Source of the DNA: a virus
Strand: one strand, 5' to 3'
DNA length: 64,000 bases
IMG/VR virus record: IMGVR_UViG_3300027710_000011
Coordinates: 212,773 to 276,772 of that record
Under the pieces are notes generated by a model that had not been told where the DNA came from, made no database searches, and saw nothing but the letters and a program-made list of their open reading frames with translations. Positions 42,767-50,819 of the stretch are shown here, one piece after another. The position numbers and the translations under genes are program-made. Every line of letters begins with the position of its first letter. The stretch's first letter is position 1.

Positions 42767-43270
42767 TTAGTTCCTCGCATGCGTCAAGGTAATGCCTTGA
42801 TTCCAATACATCAGAATCAGACTGACGCAGACTACCCAGGGATTACTGGAAAGCACTTCCAGGATTTCATCGTACGTCATCATGCGACTAGACAACTCTT
42901 CTGGCATCAAAGAAGAGTTGGTCTCTTGACAGAACAGCGCTCCGCTTCGAGCAATCAGTTCGTTCAGAGCTTCCAGATCTTCTTGCTTGTTGCTGTAACG
43001 AGCAACGAAAGCAGAGTAGATTGAGAAGATCAAATCACGAGTGTTGGCATTTGTGAACACCTTGCGATGATAGGTGTCGATACCGTCGACTGTCAGGAAA
43101 GAATACAGGAAAGTCTCACCTGTCAAGCTCAGCAGAAAAAGCTGTGCTTCTTCCGACAAACTCTTGTCAATACCGAGGCGTGCCAGTGATTGCGAGACTG
43201 CTTCATTCAGAAGAATGTTCACAGTCTTTTCAGGGGATGACAGTTGATACGGAATTACTTTCTCAGTCAT
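42767..43270 (-). CDS. Unknown phage protein, 167 aa
   Basis: ATG at 43270 with AAAGGAC upstream. Helical soluble protein (MTEKVIPYQLSSPEKTVNIL). A hydrophobic stretch near the C terminus (PWVVCVSLILMYW, about 144-156) is too short to be a certain membrane helix. Next to the detached RNA polymerase beta domain, at the position of phiKZ gene 148. No known domain. Confidence 0.73.
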   Translation of the reverse strand: MTEKVIPYQLSSPEKTVNILLNEAVSQSLARLGIDKSLSEEAQLFLLSLTGETFLYSFLTVDGIDTYHRKVFTNANTRDLIFSIYSAFVARYSNKQEDLEALNELIARSGALFCQETNSSLMPEELSSRMMTYDEILEVLSSNPWVVCVSLILMYWNQGITLTHARN

Positions 43271-43296
43271 ACTTGTCCTTTAGTACTCGATCAAGC

Positions 43297-43968
43297 TTAA
43301 CCCAAGGTGTTATCCAAGTGGCAACTGATCAAGTAGGTTTTGAGTGTTTGCGTGGATTCCACGCCTGAAGACAAATGCTCGATGGAGTCCTGATAGACCT
43401 TACCGGTACGCGCGATCGAATCATTCATCGCATTGAAGCCTTGACGATCACCACCGCGATACTTAATCAGCTCAGTGATCATTCGGTCAAGACCCTTGGA
43501 TGCCAGAATTTGAAGCTCTGGGTAGGAGATCTTCGAACCCTTGGAAGAACCAACAGGCTGACCTGTCAAGTTATCGACCGAGGATGTGTTCTCCGGAATG
43601 GTGATCTTCTTGACCAGCAGCTGTGCTTGACGACGCAGTGGAAGATCAACGATCAGGTACTTGGGGTTAGACAGGTAGGAAGGACTACCGGCTTTACCGT
43701 CCATCCAAACGCGCTCGAAGAAGTTGTGTCCCAGAGATGCAGCGATGTTGAAGTTGTTCTGAACATCGAGCTTCTTGGGACTTTGATTCGGAGCAAGAAC
43801 GCAAAGACGAATCTCACCGGTTTCCAGCTTCTTCATCCAGATACCGAACGCTTCATCGTCCATGCCGGCAAAGAGGCTTTCGTAAGCTTCCTTGTTTCCA
43901 CCGCCTGGGAGGATTTTCTCCACATGCTCAATGATAAAGCTTTGAACTGCTGCGCGATTACCAGCCAT
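43297..43968 (-). CDS. RNA polymerase beta C-terminal domain as a separate subunit
   Basis: 223 residues. The C-terminal half aligns by eye with the end of bacterial beta: LTGQPVGSSKG (134-144) for VTQQPLGGKAQ, ISYPELQILASKGLDRMI (147-164) for FGEMEVWALEAYGAAYTL, then GDRQGFNAMNDSI (173-185) for DDVNGRTKMYKNIV. In bacteria this segment anchors the beta-prime N terminus. The 1461-residue beta at 23198 stops just where this begins. It lies three genes downstream of the UvsX-like gene, the spacing I recall between phiKZ gp149 (beta C-terminal part of the virion polymerase) and gp152. ATG at 43968 with AGAGGAAAC. Confidence 0.75.
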   Translation of the reverse strand: MAGNRAAVQSFIIEHVEKILPGGGNKEAYESLFAGMDDEAFGIWMKKLETGEIRLCVLAPNQSPKKLDVQNNFNIAASLGHNFFERVWMDGKAGSPSYLSNPKYLIVDLPLRRQAQLLVKKITIPENTSSVDNLTGQPVGSSKGSKISYPELQILASKGLDRMITELIKYRGGDRQGFNAMNDSIARTGKVYQDSIEHLSSGVESTQTLKTYLISCHLDNTLG

Positions 43969-43979
43969 GATGTTTCCTC

Positions 43980-44486
43980 TTATGCGTAAGGTGTGTTGTC
44001 AGCAAACACAATGATGAGAGTTGTTTGAATACTCTTATCTGCGTTACTGATAGTGAACATGTGTTCAGCTCCACGAGATACAAGATCCCAGAAGACAATA
44101 ACACGTGTTGCATGTTTTTTCATATCAACGTTGCGAATGAAACCGGCCGCCTTTTTGAATTTATCCCAGTCCGCGGGGAATCTGGAGTATTTCCACCTAT
44201 TCACTTTAGCCCAGTGAATAACCATGGCGTCAGGTCCATCTAGTGCATCGCCACTAATGATCACACAATTTGACTTATCTAACTTGTCAGTTAGCTTTCG
44301 CATCATAAAGTCAAATTCATCATAGTTGTTGTAACTACGACTACCTGCCGCAACAATGCGTTGCTCGAAAGCAAACACATCGTCGCGGCTGACCAGGAGA
44401 TCCTGGTCATCTTCTTTATTTATTTCGGCACGTTTGCGGTACGGGCCAAGAACGGAGCTACGTTCTCGTCGATCAGAGTTTTCCAT
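43980..44486 (-). CDS. DUF2493/SLOG-family (YspA-like) protein, up to 168 aa
   Basis: From residue 43 the pattern IVAAGSRSYNN ... CVIISGDALDGPDAM ... FPADWDKFKKAAGFIRN ... VIVFWDLVSRGAEHM matches DUF2493, a Rossmann-like SLOG family thought to bind nucleotides or nucleotide-derived ligands. The ATG at 44486 has AAGA upstream but overlaps the previous gene by 67 bases. A GTG at residue 37 would remove the overlap and leave the whole domain intact, so the start is uncertain. It sits between a beta-domain gene and an unknown small gene in the UvsX unit. Confidence 0.75.
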   Translation of the reverse strand: MENSDRRERSSVLGPYRKRAEINKEDDQDLLVSRDDVFAFEQRIVAAGSRSYNNYDEFDFMMRKLTDKLDKSNCVIISGDALDGPDAMVIHWAKVNRWKYSRFPADWDKFKKAAGFIRNVDMKKHATRVIVFWDLVSRGAEHMFTISNADKSIQTTLIIVFADNTPYA

Positions 44487-44764
44487 TCTTCATGAGTCCC
44501 TTGATCGACGAGAAGGTAACGAGTCATGTCTGCCTTCGGATCATTCGTTTCAGCAATGATCAAGTGCAAGCACCGATTGACCATCATCCGACGCCAAGTG
44601 CCGGAAGAAGCCTTGTCGAAAGCACCAGGGCATTGAACTTGGAGTTCAGCTTGCCAGGCAGTTGGGTTCGGATGACCAGAAGCAGCCAGTGCATTGGTCA
44701 CGTCTTGAACAGGGTCAAAGAAAGCATCAATGACCGGAGCGAGTTGTTGAGGTTGTTGTGTCAT
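44420..44764 (-). CDS. Unknown phage protein, 114 aa
   Basis: ATG at 44764 (MTQQPQQLAPVIDAFF), 16 bases after the UvsX-like gene; the ribosome binding site is weak. Soluble and helical, with conserved-looking Trp and Cys residues (PTAWQAELQVQCPGAF, near 35-50). Corresponds in position to phiKZ gene 151. Its 3' end overlaps the DUF2493 gene if the longer start of that gene is used. Function unknown. Confidence 0.72.
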   Translation of the reverse strand: MTQQPQQLAPVIDAFFDPVQDVTNALAASGHPNPTAWQAELQVQCPGAFDKASSGTWRRMMVNRCLHLIIAETNDPKADMTRYLLVDQGTHEEWKTLIDENVAPFLARTANVPK

Positions 44765-44780
44765 GATGGTCTAGTTCTAT

Positions 44781-46244
44781 TTAGCCGATAGGAAGTGCCG
44801 GAGTCGGGAGCTTCAGTTTTGCCTTCTGTTCTTCAGTGAACCAGAAAGGAACGTACGAACCTTCGCGCATCAACAGCAGATCCATGGTGGACAAGAATGG
44901 GAGATGATCTTTCTCGTCTTCCATTGGTACCCAGTAGTAACGGGTGTTCAGAAGAACGTTCCAGTCGTAGCCGATCTTGATCAGATCGTCGTACAGCTCT
45001 TTTGGAGTGCACAGCAAACCAGGACGCAGGTGGTGCCACAGGTCGTTCATCTGACACATCTCGGACGTGATGTTCAGAGCACGACGCAGTTCTGGATGAC
45101 GATCGATCTTGCCGCGAACCACAGTGCGCGACAGCTTGATCTCAGGACACAAAGCCAACGAGTAGTTGAGGTTGTTACCTTCCAGACCGTAGCGGCCGTT
45201 TTCCTTGATGTGGTGGAATTCAGTCAACGAAGCCAACACACCTTCTTCTTGCGACACGACGATTGGGAATGCCATGCCAGAAGGACCCGACTTGCTGCGC
45301 AGCTGCTTGACGGTCACAACGCACAAGTCGGTATCGTTCTTCAAGCTGTCATCCGTATCACGAGGATACTCAGGCGCCTTTGTTGAATCATTCTTCAAAG
45401 GAGCTGCGTTGTGACAATGCCAGCAGTTGTTCATCACGAAGGTGAACTTCTCAGGTGCACCCTTGATCTTCATGCCTTGAGGCATGTGCTGCAACTTCTT
45501 GGGCTTTGGATTGCGAGGATCCATGTTGAACTCGTCACCCAAGTGAGTCGACATCAGCACGAAGTCGTACGCGCCGTTGGCCAGGCCAGGGATTTCCATG
45601 AGGAAACGGTTCTTCTGCATACCTTGACGCATCGAAACCATGTTGGCACCAGCCTCACCCAAGCTGTTCTCGTCTTGCATCGTGATCACGTCTTGTGTCA
45701 CGAACTCACTGAAGCTGTCCACCTCAGTGAAAGTAGGCAGGGTCACGACCATGTTGGACTTGCCGTCACGGTCCACGAAAGGCGTGGTGACCTTGAACTT
45801 CTTTTCTTCCTTGCGCTTGAGCTGCAAGAATTCCTTGTACTTGTCGTAGAACTCGTCACCGGTATAGATGGTCTTGTCGGTGATGGTCCAGCGAGCTTGA
45901 ACTTCCGGATTGCTTGAATCCAAAATGTCAACGCCACCGAACAAGTCCTTGTACACTTGATAGTTCTTCAAGTGCCATTCATGAATGTTGATCTCGGTGT
46001 CGTACGTACGAGCAATCGAGTTGTTGAACCGGGACATCGCTGCGAGCATCATGTAATGCATCAGCGTTGACTTGAAGTTGTTACCAATACCCACAACGCC
46101 AGTCAAGGAACCCAGGCCACCGTTGAGGATGTGTTCGCCGCGAACGCCCTTCTGGTACGAGCCAGTAGGGATGTCCATGCAGGCACCGACGTTAATCATG
46201 ATTTTGATAACGGGTGCTGGAGTGAAAGTGTTAGTAAATTGCAT
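44781..46244 (-). CDS. UvsX/RecA-like ATPase with atypical P-loop
   Basis: 487 residues. GVVGIGNNFKST (49-60) is a Walker A-like loop in which Phe replaces the usual Gly before the Lys, and RTYDTE (79-84) resembles the xDxE segment of RecA-fold ATPases. A CxxC/H-like cluster (NCWHCHN, near 270) could bind metal. phiKZ gp152, described as UvsX-like, holds the equivalent place. It would polymerise on ssDNA for recombination or repair. ATG at 46244 with GGGATC upstream. First gene of the minus unit running to 41979. Confidence 0.65.
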   Translation of the reverse strand: MQFTNTFTPAPVIKIMINVGACMDIPTGSYQKGVRGEHILNGGLGSLTGVVGIGNNFKSTLMHYMMLAAMSRFNNSIARTYDTEINIHEWHLKNYQVYKDLFGGVDILDSSNPEVQARWTITDKTIYTGDEFYDKYKEFLQLKRKEEKKFKVTTPFVDRDGKSNMVVTLPTFTEVDSFSEFVTQDVITMQDENSLGEAGANMVSMRQGMQKNRFLMEIPGLANGAYDFVLMSTHLGDEFNMDPRNPKPKKLQHMPQGMKIKGAPEKFTFVMNNCWHCHNAAPLKNDSTKAPEYPRDTDDSLKNDTDLCVVTVKQLRSKSGPSGMAFPIVVSQEEGVLASLTEFHHIKENGRYGLEGNNLNYSLALCPEIKLSRTVVRGKIDRHPELRRALNITSEMCQMNDLWHHLRPGLLCTPKELYDDLIKIGYDWNVLLNTRYYWVPMEDEKDHLPFLSTMDLLLMREGSYVPFWFTEEQKAKLKLPTPALPIG

Positions 46245-46393
46245 CTTGATCCCAGAGAAAGATTATCTGTCAGAAAATCCATGATTCACGTAAGAAAATG
46301 CATCTATAAGTTATGAAAGAATATCAATGCTGTGCTACAACTGATGTTGATTTTCTCAGCATCGTTCATCTTTGATCTTTACGGTGTAAGAAA
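46245..46393. promoter_or_regulatory. Divergent intergenic region
   Basis: 149 AT-rich bases between the UvsX-like gene (minus) and the 46394 gene (plus). It contains TTATG on plus near 46312 and no strong hairpin. Promoters for both directions are expected here but I cannot place them exactly. Confidence 0.4.
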
Positions 46394-47254
46394 ATGAATC
46401 ACACAACTTCTAATCCTGAATTCCGTACTTTGGAGCTGATTAACTCCCGCCTGGCGCTGGAGAGCACGGCTTTGGAGTCGTTCTCTGAAACAGTCCGCCG
46501 CATCGTTCCATCGCTGTCGTCTTCGCTCAAGACGTTCGCTGCAAATTCCAAGGCCGTTTTTGCCAATCAGCGCGGTGTGTCGAACTTCAACTACAGCGAG
46601 GCCGAGTTCGAAAGCCTGGTCCGTACGCTGGAAGGCCACAAGTACACCAATTTGATGGATCTGCGTTTCTATATCCCTGAAGGTTTCAAGGGAAACATCA
46701 CTGCTTATGCAGTAGCTTTGCAGAACGCTCAAAAGCACGTCAGCGCCACTGCGGCTGACGTCGTTGTTCCGTACAACATCTTCATCAGCAAGCTGCTGAC
46801 AAACCCGATTGCAGTCAAGGACACACGTCTGCAAATGATCAATCTGGGCAAAATCAAGCAAGCTCGTGAATTCTTGAAAGCTCAGTTAGGCGAGTACTTC
46901 CAACCCGGTTCCACTGCATCGACTTGCAAGCTCGGGGACGCTGTCACTAGCAATAGTGACTGGAAGCCGCTGCGCGAAACACTGAAGATCATCAACAACG
47001 ACTTTGATCCCAAGCTCGTGAAGCAGCTCAACAACTCCGTTGACGACAGCTCGATGCTTCTGGATGAGCTGAGCAATTGCACACGCGAAAGCGGCCTGCG
47101 TGACATCTCTCCACAAACGCTGCGCACGCTGGGCGACGGCACGCTGGAAGTCGCTCGTGAAGTTGAGTTCTTCTCTCTGGTGAACTATCAGATCGGCGTC
47201 TTGCTTACCGTGATGGGTCAGAACACAGAGTTCCTCAAGAAAGCTCTCAAGTAA
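46394..47254 (+). CDS. Probable virion or internal head protein, 286 aa
   Basis: ATG at 46394 (MNHTTSNPEFRTLEL); only a weak GGTG site. Predominantly helical with heptad-like patterns, soluble, no enzymatic motif. C-biased codons suggest abundance. It is next to the UvsX-like gene, at the place of phiKZ gene 153, which I recall as a virion protein. Followed by the 47266 gene after 11 bases, so both are one transcript. Confidence 0.72.
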   Translation: MNHTTSNPEFRTLELINSRLALESTALESFSETVRRIVPSLSSSLKTFAANSKAVFANQRGVSNFNYSEAEFESLVRTLEGHKYTNLMDLRFYIPEGFKGNITAYAVALQNAQKHVSATAADVVVPYNIFISKLLTNPIAVKDTRLQMINLGKIKQAREFLKAQLGEYFQPGSTASTCKLGDAVTSNSDWKPLRETLKIINNDFDPKLVKQLNNSVDDSSMLLDELSNCTRESGLRDISPQTLRTLGDGTLEVAREVEFFSLVNYQIGVLLTVMGQNTEFLKKALK

Positions 47255-47265
47255 AGGAGAATGAC

Positions 47266-47598
47266 ATGTCCGCCTTGAGCAGTAAGATCCGGAAAGTTGA
47301 AGGCGGGTACGTTCATTGGTGCCCTGCTTGCAACACGACGCATTTCTTTCGGGAACGCATTCCTTTTGAAACCAGGCCAACCTGGACGTACGACTATTGT
47401 CACGACCACCCGTCCTTTGATCCATCGATGAACATCAATAGTCCTCAAAGCACTGATGATCCATCCGATGTGATCCCTGCTTATTGCTGTCATTACCGAC
47501 TGATAAGCGGATACCTCCACTACTGCAGCGATTGCACTCATGCATTCCGTAATCAGGTGGTGGAACTTCCCGATCTGCCTGCTCATCTTGCTGCATGA
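47266..47598 (+). CDS. DUF6527-like zinc-binding-type protein, 110 aa
   Basis: ATG at 47266 with AAGGAG upstream. The pattern YVHWCPACNTTHFF, then WTYD...HPSFDPS, then CCHYRLISGYLHYCSDCTH and VELPDLP, is that of a small phage and prophage family often seen in proteobacteria (DUF6527). The two CxxC pairs probably hold a zinc ion. Function is not known to me. It precedes a terminator with TTTATG. Confidence 0.72.
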   Translation: MSALSSKIRKVEGGYVHWCPACNTTHFFRERIPFETRPTWTYDYCHDHPSFDPSMNINSPQSTDDPSDVIPAYCCHYRLISGYLHYCSDCTHAFRNQVVELPDLPAHLAA

Positions 47599-47625
47599 GA
47601 GTAGACGGAATAAAAAAGCATATGG

Positions 47626-47654
47626 GACCTGTGCAGGGATCACCCGCACAGGTC
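47626..47654 (+). terminator. Hairpin terminator followed by TTTATG
   Basis: Nine-base-pair stem GACCTGTGC/GCACAGGTC with an inner GGG/CCC pair and ATCA loop, then TTTATGCC (47655-47662). It ends the 46394-47598 transcript and faces the minus-strand gene ending at 47668. Confidence 0.88.
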
Positions 47655-47667
47655 TTTATGCCGTCGT

Positions 47668-48099
47668 TCAGGAGACGATCAGTTCCTGATTCTTCATCAA
47701 CTGGATCAAGTCTTCGCGCATCCCCTTCCGATTGGAGTACTTCAACCATGAAGGGATTTCGTTCAGAATTGTGTTGACGAGATCTTCAGCAGGCGCTGCG
47801 TCGGATTGTGGTGTCGGGTAGAGCATCACGTTCCCAGCATCTGTTTTCCAGATGACCTTGCTCAAGTGCACGGGTAGTGCCAGAGCTTGGTCTTCACTGC
47901 TCAACGCCATGACGGAGTTGAGTTTGTGCAGCGTTGTTGAGTTGAACTTGCTCTTGTCGCCGCAGAATCTCGCTGAGAGCGAGGCGAACAAGATCAAGCG
48001 CTTCGTTCGAGTCGGAAGGATCCGACTCAGAAGTGCCGAAATGCCAAAACGTGAGCGATGTGCTTTTGTTCCGGCCTCTTGAAAGTTCTTTTCACTCAT
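47668..48099 (-). CDS. Unknown phage protein, 143 aa
   Basis: ATG at 48099 (MSEKNFQEAG) without an obvious ribosome binding site. Basic N-terminal part (RSRFGISALLSRILPTRTKR), then an acidic helical C-terminal part. No domain recognised. It lies 68 bases downstream of the RNase H gene in the same direction and is bounded by a terminator. Confidence 0.65.
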   Translation of the reverse strand: MSEKNFQEAGTKAHRSRFGISALLSRILPTRTKRLILFASLSARFCGDKSKFNSTTLHKLNSVMALSSEDQALALPVHLSKVIWKTDAGNVMLYPTPQSDAAPAEDLVNTILNEIPSWLKYSNRKGMREDLIQLMKNQELIVS

Positions 48100-48167
48100 G
48101 GTTACAAAGACGCGTACATGAGATCACTCTCACTTAAGCGTCTACCTCGTAGTTGAACAAAAGAGTA

Positions 48168-49772
48168 TCAGGCGATCAATCTGAGGTTGCTATAGTAACC
48201 CGCCCAGATACCCACACATCCCTGTGCCTTGATCACTGTTGCGTACCGGAAGGCCTTTTCACTTTCAGCCCACGTAATAACGTAGACTTCTGGTTTCTGA
48301 CCATCAAGCCGCTTCAGGGAATTCCGAGCAAGCAAATCCGAACCAATGGTGAGTTTAAGCTTGTAGGGCTCAGACCCATCTTTGAGCGGATGTGCAATAT
48401 CAACCTCGAGCACTGCGAGGCCGACGCTGATTTCTGGACGCAGTTTGTGGAATGGTACTTCCACGCCCTTTTCCTTCTTCGGCGTAACCTCGTAGAGCAG
48501 CGACGTAATGTCGGTGGACTTAATGTGTTCCTTGCCTTCCAAGAAATCAGACAAGTTATGGTCAAGCGCTGTCAGCGCATCAACCGCACGCATCGAAATC
48601 CTCGCAGGCTGGTAATCACGAGTCAAGGGTGTATCACCCACAAAAGACAGATCCATCCGATATCCGTTGGGCGGTTGAATGCCCAGCTCTCCATAGGTAT
48701 TCAGGAAGTAAGTCACTTCCGGATTGAACAAATTGGACAAGTTCACGGAGAACAAGGAATCTGAACCCTTGGAGTATTTTGCCTGCAATGTACGGATATC
48801 GTCGATTGTCTTATCGAACTCTTCCATGCGCACCACAGCGAACGAGCCGTCGCTCATCCGGTTGCCCAAGAGCTCTTCGTCCTTACCGTGGTTGCCCAGA
48901 TAATAGATGCCGTTGATGCTTGCACCTGGCAACGTATTGAAGTAGACATAGCGGTGAGCTAAGAACGGATGTCGTTCATTGTCAATCTTCCAATACCCGT
49001 CAGCATTTGTGGTGCGGACGTCTTTGAAGTTTTCATCTTTGGAATGCATCGCTTTGAACACACCGAGCGTAGCCAGCTTGTCCGTACGCTCGTTACCAAC
49101 ATCACCGCTGTGGCCACGAACCCAATCCACCTTCAGGATAATACCTGCGTCTTTGAGACGATGGTAGACCTCACGGATCTTTTGCCACAACGGAACATTG
49201 GAAATGGATGAACCATCGGGCTTGAGCCAGTTGTTCTTTGCCCAGCGATCCATCCAGCCATCAATACCTTTACAAGTATATTGAGAGTCGGAACGAATCT
49301 GCAAGTAGCGCAGTTCACGTCCTGGTTCAGACTTCTTCAACTCTTCTTCGAAATGCTCCAGTGCCAACAAAGCACCAGTCATTTCGGCAGCGTTATTGGT
49401 AACACTCAAACCAGCTACAGCGATGATGTCGATGTAGGATTCAGGCATGACCATGACTGGATCGCCATTTTGAATTCGCTTGAGAAACCAAGCCTCATCG
49501 CGACCTTCCGGCGATTGAGTTTCAGTCTTGGAGATGTAACCGAACGTGGAAGTCACAATCGATCCAAGACCGCATCCCTTCACAGTGCCAGCAGTGTCAG
49601 CAATGTATCCGTGCAAGCCTGTGCCGCCGAAGCCAGGATTTGTAGGACGAGCACCGCCGTCGGCATAGATCACCATACCACGAACACTGGCAGTATTGCG
49701 ATCTTCTTTCTTGATCTTTTCTTTTTTAGCAACTGGTGCATCCACCAATTGTTCTTGAACGGCATCACTCAT
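48168..49772 (-). CDS. Ribonuclease H with long C-terminal extension
   Basis: The N-terminal part is an RNase HI fold. The catalytic acids are visible as D38 (YADGGARP), E130 (NNAAEMTG), D162 (IRSDSQY) and D231 near VRGHSGDVGNERTD (H221). An insertion of about 50 residues separates the first strand pair from the helix carrying E130. The last 300 residues form a separate domain I do not recognise. phiKZ gp155 is the expected counterpart. It would remove RNA from RNA-DNA hybrids during replication. Start ATG at 49772 with AGGAGAA; 534 aa. Genes with similar extensions are uncommon in cells. Confidence 0.85.
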   Translation of the reverse strand: MSDAVQEQLVDAPVAKKEKIKKEDRNTASVRGMVIYADGGARPTNPGFGGTGLHGYIADTAGTVKGCGLGSIVTSTFGYISKTETQSPEGRDEAWFLKRIQNGDPVMVMPESYIDIIAVAGLSVTNNAAEMTGALLALEHFEEELKKSEPGRELRYLQIRSDSQYTCKGIDGWMDRWAKNNWLKPDGSSISNVPLWQKIREVYHRLKDAGIILKVDWVRGHSGDVGNERTDKLATLGVFKAMHSKDENFKDVRTTNADGYWKIDNERHPFLAHRYVYFNTLPGASINGIYYLGNHGKDEELLGNRMSDGSFAVVRMEEFDKTIDDIRTLQAKYSKGSDSLFSVNLSNLFNPEVTYFLNTYGELGIQPPNGYRMDLSFVGDTPLTRDYQPARISMRAVDALTALDHNLSDFLEGKEHIKSTDITSLLYEVTPKKEKGVEVPFHKLRPEISVGLAVLEVDIAHPLKDGSEPYKLKLTIGSDLLARNSLKRLDGQKPEVYVITWAESEKAFRYATVIKAQGCVGIWAGYYSNLRLIA

Positions 49773-49835
49773 GTTGATTATTCTCCTGCGCAATAACTGT
49801 AGTCAAAGAATGACTTTAATGCGTAATTAAGAGCC

Positions 49836-50333
49836 TTATTGAACTACAACCATGCGACAGGTGGCTACGTGCTTCCTATAAGCCTCAGCATCTTGCGCTT
49901 GCTCAATCTTGGAATACTGATACATCTTCTTCATCATCGTCAGCAAAGCGCTGTTAAAGCGATCAGGAGAGAGTTTAGCCATCTCTTCCATCTGTGCTTC
50001 TGTCAAACGCGGTAAAGGCCCGTGCTTAGGCGGTATCAGTCTTGCGCACATTTCAACCTTTTGAACCGAAGCAGCCGCCGCGACCGGCTTGACGACGTCA
50101 GTCTGCTCATCATCGTTCATGGCGTTCTTCAGCTTACTCAGGTTGTCAGCGGTGATCTTTGAACCGCTCGGAACGTTAGGTTGTCCTACGCTTATGTCGA
50201 GATCGCGACCAACTTTGACGCCAGTATTGATATCCACGTAAGAGTAAGAAACAGGGTCTTTGTAAACCGTGCAACTAGCGAGACAAGTGATGCAGAAAAG
50301 CATCATCGATAGTCGTGTAAAGAAGTTGTTCAT
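49836..50333 (-). CDS. Lipoprotein, candidate outer-membrane spanin
   Basis: A signal peptide (MNNFFTRLSMMLFCITC) ends in a lipobox LASC, giving a lipidated Cys near residue 21. The mature 145 residues are hydrophilic and helical, consistent with a periplasmic coiled-coil or linker. It follows a small membrane protein gene by two bases (stop 50336, start 50333). Such a pair suggests a two-component spanin that fuses the membranes during lysis of a Gram-negative host. Spanins are usually shorter, so another envelope role is possible. ATG with AAGGAC upstream. Confidence 0.6.
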   Translation of the reverse strand: MNNFFTRLSMMLFCITCLASCTVYKDPVSYSYVDINTGVKVGRDLDISVGQPNVPSGSKITADNLSKLKNAMNDDEQTDVVKPVAAAASVQKVEMCARLIPPKHGPLPRLTEAQMEEMAKLSPDRFNSALLTMMKKMYQYSKIEQAQDAEAYRKHVATCRMVVVQ

Positions 50334-50335
50334 GA

Positions 50336-50677
50336 TTAGTCCTTGAAGACGTCCTTAAGTTTCTTGTGATTCTCTTCTTGATTAGAGATCGAATCTGGTG
50401 CCGAAGCTGCGCTGGAAGACATTACGGGTTGTTCAGCGCGAGCTGGCTTACCCGGTGTAGGTTTAACAACGGTTCCTTGCTTAATGCTTTCTTCTCGCCT
50501 TTTTGACGCCATATCGTAAATCTTCCCAAGTGAGAAGTAGTTCAACAATAGGGACAAGGTTAGCATCAAGATCAATGCCGACAGGAGCTTGTTTGAAAGT
50601 ACGACTTCTTTAAGACTTTTGCCTGCAAAGAACATCTCACTTACAAAAGGCCAGATTGCCTTTATGAGGTCAAACAT
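50336..50677 (-). CDS. Small membrane protein, candidate inner-membrane spanin
   Basis: 113 residues with one strong hydrophobic helix (about 31-50, LLSALILMLTLSLLLNYFSL), an N-terminal amphipathic segment, and a charged C-terminal region that is Pro/Ser/Ala-rich rather than a clean coiled coil. ATG at 50677 with AAGGATG upstream. Directly upstream of the lipoprotein gene. i-spanins have an N-terminal membrane anchor and periplasmic tail; this fits loosely. A holin-like or other role cannot be excluded. Confidence 0.55.
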   Translation of the reverse strand: MFDLIKAIWPFVSEMFFAGKSLKEVVLSNKLLSALILMLTLSLLLNYFSLGKIYDMASKRREESIKQGTVVKPTPGKPARAEQPVMSSSAASAPDSISNQEENHKKLKDVFKD

Positions 50678-50819
50678 ATGACATCCTTAATCCTGTGTGT
50701 GTAAATCACATTTGTTGTGATTTTTGCGCGTATACCCGCGCTCTTAATCATCACTAGAGTGCAGCTGTGCACCTCGTGTTGACTCCCAAATAACGCCAAC
50801 TCCGGTTTGGAGATTTTCA
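50678..50819. promoter_or_regulatory. Divergent intergenic region with hairpin
   Basis: 142 bases between the membrane-protein gene (minus) and the 50820 gene (plus). AAATCACA/TGTGATTT (50703-50710 with 50716-50723) forms a hairpin followed by TTT, and GTGCA/TGCAC symmetry lies near 50760-50773. Possible operator or terminator-like elements; promoters expected for both sides. Confidence 0.4.
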
